From a bacterium (GTDB taxonomy: Bacteria; Spirochaetota; Spirochaetia; Treponematales; Rectinemataceae), in NCBI GenBank assembly GCA_021813065.1, contig JAKALZ010000070.1, forward strand, positions 1 to 8,136: a stretch of DNA of 8,136 nucleotides, given 5' to 3'. A program made the translations under genes and the position numbers. The notes beneath the pieces are model-generated. The model saw nothing but the letters and a program-made list of their open reading frames with translations, had not been told where the DNA came from and ran no database searches. Shown piece by piece: positions 5,551-8,136 of the stretch (positions are counted from its first letter, which is position 1; every line of letters starts with the position of its first letter).

Positions 5551-6215
5551 CGCGTGATGTGCGCATGCTCTGCGTCGCCGACGAAATAGATCTCCTCGTG
5601 TACAGCAACCAAATATGCGAACGCTTTTCCGATATTGATCTCATACTCTCGGCGGGCGACCTTCCCAATGAGTATCTCGAATATATTGTGAGCATGCTTA
5701 ACCGCCCCATCGTTTCGGTCGCGGGGAACCACGATAAAAGCGATCTCCCCCAGGACCGCGGGGCCCTCCACTACATCGCAGACCAGCGAGGTAGCCTTGG
5801 GCAGATAAGGTTCAGCATTAAGAAAGAGTGTGGCGTCAGGATTCTCGGTCTGCCAGGATGCATTCGCTACAACAACGGCCAGAATCAATACTCCGACACA
5901 TGGATGACCTTCCGTCTCATCTCCATGATACCCCGACTCTTTGTTCGGAGATTCGTGTTTGGGCGATCAGTGGATGTCATTTTAGCGCACTCCCCTCCTC
6001 GAGGGATTCACGATGGAGGCGATCCGGCACACATTGGCTTTTCGGCTTACCGGTGGCTTATAAAGTTGGCAAAACCCTACTACTTCATTCATGGGCATGT
6101 ACATCTCTACGATATTCAAGAGCTGCGCGAGATGGAGTATTGCGGAACGAAGGTTGTGAACGTATACGGACATAGAGTGCTTACGCTTCCAAAGGAGGCT
6201 CGCGATGTCAGATGA
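5547..6215 (+). CDS. Calcineurin-like metallophosphoesterase
   Basis: This 222-aa soluble protein has the motif order of binuclear-metal phosphoesterases: D12 region (VADEID), GDLP at 37-40, GNHD at 60-63, H148 in AHSPPRG, and GHVH at 183-186. The first motif, usually DxH, reads DEID; a DExD form is familiar to me from a bacterial clade that also shares the EYLEYIVSMLNRP and RILGLPGCIRYNNGQNQYS blocks. The metal site is therefore probably intact but altered. The substrate is unknown: cyclic nucleotides, phosphoesters or nucleic-acid ends are all possible. Start choice: the ATG overlaps the mutL stop (ATGA) with GGGAGGG at 5533-5539 upstream, implying translational coupling; a longer frame back to 5472 would run inside mutL without need. 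It overlaps the next gene by 11 nt. There is no signal peptide, so it acts in the cytoplasm. Confidence 0.92.
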   Translation: MTRDVRMLCVADEIDLLVYSNQICERFSDIDLILSAGDLPNEYLEYIVSMLNRPIVSVAGNHDKSDLPQDRGALHYIADQRGSLGQIRFSIKKECGVRILGLPGCIRYNNGQNQYSDTWMTFRLISMIPRLFVRRFVFGRSVDVILAHSPPRGIHDGGDPAHIGFSAYRWLIKLAKPYYFIHGHVHLYDIQELREMEYCGTKVVNVYGHRVLTLPKEARDVR

Positions 6216-7143
6216 CTTTCGAACACAGGCCGAAGCGGATTTCTACAGAGCACGAACGAAGGCTTTCACGAGCCACCTTTTTGGACTGCTGAAGCCGACT
6301 ATTACCGATCTCATGCCCTTCGAAGAAGCGAAAAAACTAATCAAGCCAACGAGCGAAACCTACCGTGGCGTTTCCGCCATTCCCATTGAGAAAATTGTTG
6401 GAAGCGAAGGCAGATATCGAGATTTCGACCGATTCTTCTTCCCCAAGAGGGAACACTTGAAGGCTCGCTGGACGGGCATCGACGAACTGCAATACAGGGA
6501 TATTATCCTGCCGCCTGTCGTGCTCTACGAGATGGGCGGGGTGTATTTTGTACGCGATGGCAACCACAGAGTCTCCGTCGCGAAAGCGAAGCGGCAGTCC
6601 TATATCGACGCTGATGTCATTTCACTCAAATCGGAGATCAAGCTCGATCCCGAGATGTCGATCCAAGATCTCAAGCGCGCTGTCGTCATGTACGAAAAGA
6701 ATCGCTTCTATGCCGAGACCAATTATGTCAGCGTTGTTGGCGCCGATGATCTCAACTTCAGCGAACCAGGCCGATACGATACCGTAAATGAACACATTCA
6801 GGTTCATAAGTATTTTCTAAATCAGCACATTAAGGATGAAATTCCAGCCTACCAAGCGCTCTATTCATGGCATGAAAATGTGTTCCAGCCGATATGTCAA
6901 GCTATCGAGGCTGAGAATCTTCTCGCGCTCTTTCCTGAACGCACAACCTCTGATCTCTACCTATTCCTCGTCGCGCACTGGGATGAACTCAAGCGAAAAT
7001 TCGGTCGATTTGTTGAAATTGAGGAGGCGGCAGAGAGCTTCAAAGCGCAGACGAAACAGTCGCGACCTGGTTCATTGGCGAATGTTCGCAAGGTATTTTG
7101 TTCTGTCTCAAAAAAAATTGAAAATTTTTTGGCAAAATTGTAA
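6205..7143 (+). CDS. ParB/sulfiredoxin-fold domain protein of unknown function
   Basis: This is a 312-aa protein. Residues about 55-140 resemble the ParB N-terminal/sulfiredoxin-like fold: IEKIVGSEGRYRDFDRFFFP at 61-80, ILPPVVLYEMGGVYFVRDGNHRVSVAKAKRQ, with the diagnostic D118-G-N-H-R122, then an I-DADV strand. In ParB-type proteins this motif region binds nucleotide (CTP in ParB) and in relatives supports nuclease or kinase activity. Here the exact activity is unknown. There is no ParB-like helix-turn-helix that I can see; residues about 150-312 look helical and charged (NEHIQVHKYFLNQHIKDEIPAY, LYLFLVAHWDELKRKFG) and end in a basic tail. The ATG is supported by AAAGGAGG at 6191-6198 with 6-nt spacing and overlaps the phosphoesterase end by 11 nt. 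An A8 run at 7110-7117 and a T6 run follow near the 3' end. An intrinsic terminator follows at 7221. Confidence 0.88.
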   Translation: MSDDFRTQAEADFYRARTKAFTSHLFGLLKPTITDLMPFEEAKKLIKPTSETYRGVSAIPIEKIVGSEGRYRDFDRFFFPKREHLKARWTGIDELQYRDIILPPVVLYEMGGVYFVRDGNHRVSVAKAKRQSYIDADVISLKSEIKLDPEMSIQDLKRAVVMYEKNRFYAETNYVSVVGADDLNFSEPGRYDTVNEHIQVHKYFLNQHIKDEIPAYQALYSWHENVFQPICQAIEAENLLALFPERTTSDLYLFLVAHWDELKRKFGRFVEIEEAAESFKAQTKQSRPGSLANVRKVFCSVSKKIENFLAKL

Positions 7144-7220
7144 CCGTGCGATACGATTTACATTATAATTACGACGAGAGCAAGTGAGTGCGGCTTCTTC
7201 ATGCAGCCTCCATTGTATCG

Positions 7221-7256
7221 GCCGCCGGATACCCCTCCTTATCCGGCGGCATTTTT
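7221..7256 (+). terminator. Intrinsic terminator of the mutL operon
   Basis: GCCGCCGGATA (7221-7231) pairs perfectly with TATCCGGCGGC (7240-7250), an 11-bp stem with an 8-nt loop, followed by ATTTTTATAT. It lies 77 nt after the stop of the ParB-like gene and before the promoter of the small protein gene. Confidence 0.92.
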
Positions 7257-7263
7257 ATATGAA

Positions 7264-7292
7264 TTGACTTTTCGAATCAATTTGAATATTCT
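7264..7292 (+). promoter_or_regulatory. Sigma70-type promoter of the 56-aa protein gene
   Basis: TTGACT (7264-7269, 5 of 6) and TATTCT (7287-7292, 4 of 6) are spaced by exactly 17 bp, just after the upstream terminator and 35 nt before the start codon. This makes the small gene an independent transcription unit. Confidence 0.65.
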
Positions 7293-7327
7293 AGTCGCGG
7301 CTGTTTTCCGCAATAAAAGGAGTTATC

Positions 7328-7498
7328 ATGGCACAGATTTCTAAAAACGCGCGTACATCTTCATCGACGCATCACTTCTATTGTACCTGCGGCGGCGAGA
7401 TAAAAATGAAGACCATTTTCGAGAACGGCAAGGTCAAGAATGTCGCCGAATGCGAAAAATGCAAGAGAGTTGAGCGCCGCCCCAGCGACTTTAAATGA
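7328..7498 (+). CDS. Small zinc-ribbon-like protein (56 aa), function unknown
   Basis: The ATG is preceded by AAAAGGAG (7315-7322) at 5-nt spacing, a strong ribosome binding site. The 56 residues run from MAQISKNART to RRPSDFK. Two cysteine pairs, CTC (C19, C21) and CEKC (C42, C45), are separated by 20 residues, typical of a small zinc ribbon with a beta-hairpin between them (EIKMKTIFENGKVKNVAE). The protein is basic (pI clearly above 8 by composition) and has no membrane segment, so nucleic-acid or ribosome contact is plausible; that is inference. Its own promoter and terminator, good ribosome site and regular codon use argue that it is real despite its size. It could equally be a rubredoxin-like or metal-storage peptide, but the CxC/CxxC pairing favours structural zinc. 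Confidence 0.85.
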   Translation: MAQISKNARTSSSTHHFYCTCGGEIKMKTIFENGKVKNVAECEKCKRVERRPSDFK

Positions 7499-7505
7499 GC
7501 GCTGA

Positions 7506-7552
7506 GCGCATAAAAAAGCCCCCGGTCCTGTGCCGGGGGCTTTTTTATGCGC
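7506..7552. terminator. Bidirectional intrinsic terminator (20-bp perfect inverted repeat)
   Basis: Arms 7506-7525 and 7533-7552 are perfectly complementary, with a 7-nt loop. The GC core (GCCCCCGG/CCGGGGGC) is flanked by A6 on the left and T6 on the right, so a U-tract follows the stem on both strands. It serves the 56-aa gene on the plus strand (stop 7 nt upstream) and the convergent acyltransferase gene on the minus strand (stop 22 nt away). Confidence 0.96.
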
Positions 7553-7574
7553 ATCCTGTGTTGGGTCGCGGTTA

Positions 7575-8136
7575 TCAGTCGCGAGCCCTCATCTCGGCGA
7601 TGCTTCTCCCTATCTCTCGCTGGGCGTCGGCCAGCATTTCGGCGATCTCATGCTTTCCTCTCGGCGCGTCGTAGATTTTTACAACTTCGACCCGGTAAGG
7701 CACTTTTCCGAATTTGCGCAGAAAGCCCCGAATTGTCGCGACCTTCCAGCCCCCATCGATCGCGATAGCGGCGACAGGCAGCGGCTCCGCGTCGAGTATC
7801 TTTCTCACGCCCGCGGCGTGGAAGACGCCGAGCGAGCCATTCCGCGATCGGGTGCCCTCGGGGAAAATGGTCGGACAGGCACCGCTCTCGGCGCACAACT
7901 CCGCCATCTTAGTGATCGCCTTCATGGTATCGATGGGGGCACCGTGTCGCTGGATGAGGCTGTGCCCACCATTTCTCAGCGTAAAACTGACCAGAGGAAC
8001 GCCGAATTGCAGCTCCTTCTTGGCGACGAAGCGCGGTTTGCGCTCGATGCCGAGAAACCGTATGAGCACGATAATATCCAAGAGGCTCTGATGATTCGAG
8101 ATGACCATACACTGCGCGGGTATCCGCAGGCGCTTA
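7575..8136 (-). CDS. plsC: 1-acyl-sn-glycerol-3-phosphate acyltransferase, PlsC family (5' end outside window)
   Basis: This minus-strand frame is open to the right edge. 186 C-terminal residues are visible, starting KRLRIPAQCMVISNHQSLLD; the internal Met at 8106-8108 lies within the conserved core and is not the start. The family's acyltransferase motifs are in order: NHQSLLD (HX4D catalytic block), RHGA in the place of motif II, FPEGTRSRNG (motif III, glycerol-phosphate binding) and PVAAIAID (motif IV). These enzymes acylate lysophosphatidic acid to phosphatidic acid at the inner face of the cytoplasmic membrane. The N-terminal membrane-anchoring part would be outside the window. The C-terminal tail (IAEMLADAQREIGRSIAEMRARD) is helical. 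The exact acyl acceptor cannot be told from the sequence; other lysophospholipid acyltransferases share these motifs. Transcription ends at the shared terminator at 7506-7552. Confidence 0.93.
   Translation of the reverse strand, partial: KRLRIPAQCMVISNHQSLLDIIVLIRFLGIERKPRFVAKKELQFGVPLVSFTLRNGGHSLIQRHGAPIDTMKAITKMAELCAESGACPTIFPEGTRSRNGSLGVFHAAGVRKILDAEPLPVAAIAIDGGWKVATIRGFLRKFGKVPYRVEVVKIYDAPRGKHEIAEMLADAQREIGRSIAEMRARD

Noticed and set aside
4931..5557. 208-codon plus-strand frame inside mutL
   Set aside because: It is a Ser/Arg-rich shadow of the MutL C-terminal domain in another frame, with no ribosome site or family motif.

Overview
The window looks like a chromosomal housekeeping stretch of a diderm (outer-membrane) bacterium of moderate to fairly high GC. 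There are no IS elements, phage genes, tRNA or rRNA genes, or CRISPR arrays. A spirochaete (Treponema/Spirochaeta-like) is my best guess. It rests on overall impression: a secreted beta-rich envelope protein, an endonuclease-type MutL, a PyrF-PyrE fusion, and the style of the small conserved proteins. I could not test it by a search, so treat the taxonomy as tentative.

Left part (1-2193). The 3' end of an unrecognised gene is followed by an Rrf2-family regulator that keeps three cysteines able to hold an Fe-S cluster. This regulator converges, with only 6 bp between stop codons, on a minus-strand gene encoding a single-chain PyrF-PyrE protein (OMP decarboxylase followed by orotate phosphoribosyltransferase). 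The linker joining its two domains is encoded by a perfect 27-bp direct repeat with a 30-bp period.

Middle (2194-3804). A roughly 100-bp divergent promoter region separates pyrFE from a plus-strand gene for a signal-peptide-bearing, probably beta-barrel, envelope protein. That gene is followed by three successive hairpins. The last is a textbook intrinsic terminator ending 26 nt before mutL.

Right-centre (3805-7256). Three tightly coupled genes form an operon: mutL (mismatch repair, endonuclease-type C-terminus), a calcineurin-like metallophosphoesterase (4-nt ATGA overlap), and a ParB/sulfiredoxin-fold protein with a DGNHR motif (11-nt overlap). An intrinsic terminator closes it. The two downstream genes have no assigned role. 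Their coupling to mutL is the best lead in the window for an undescribed functional association.

Right end (7257-8136). A monocistronic 56-aa CxC/CxxC zinc-ribbon-like protein has its own good promoter. It ends at a perfect 20-bp inverted repeat that acts as a bidirectional terminator. That terminator is shared with the convergent 3' part of a PlsC-type acyltransferase gene that runs off the right edge.
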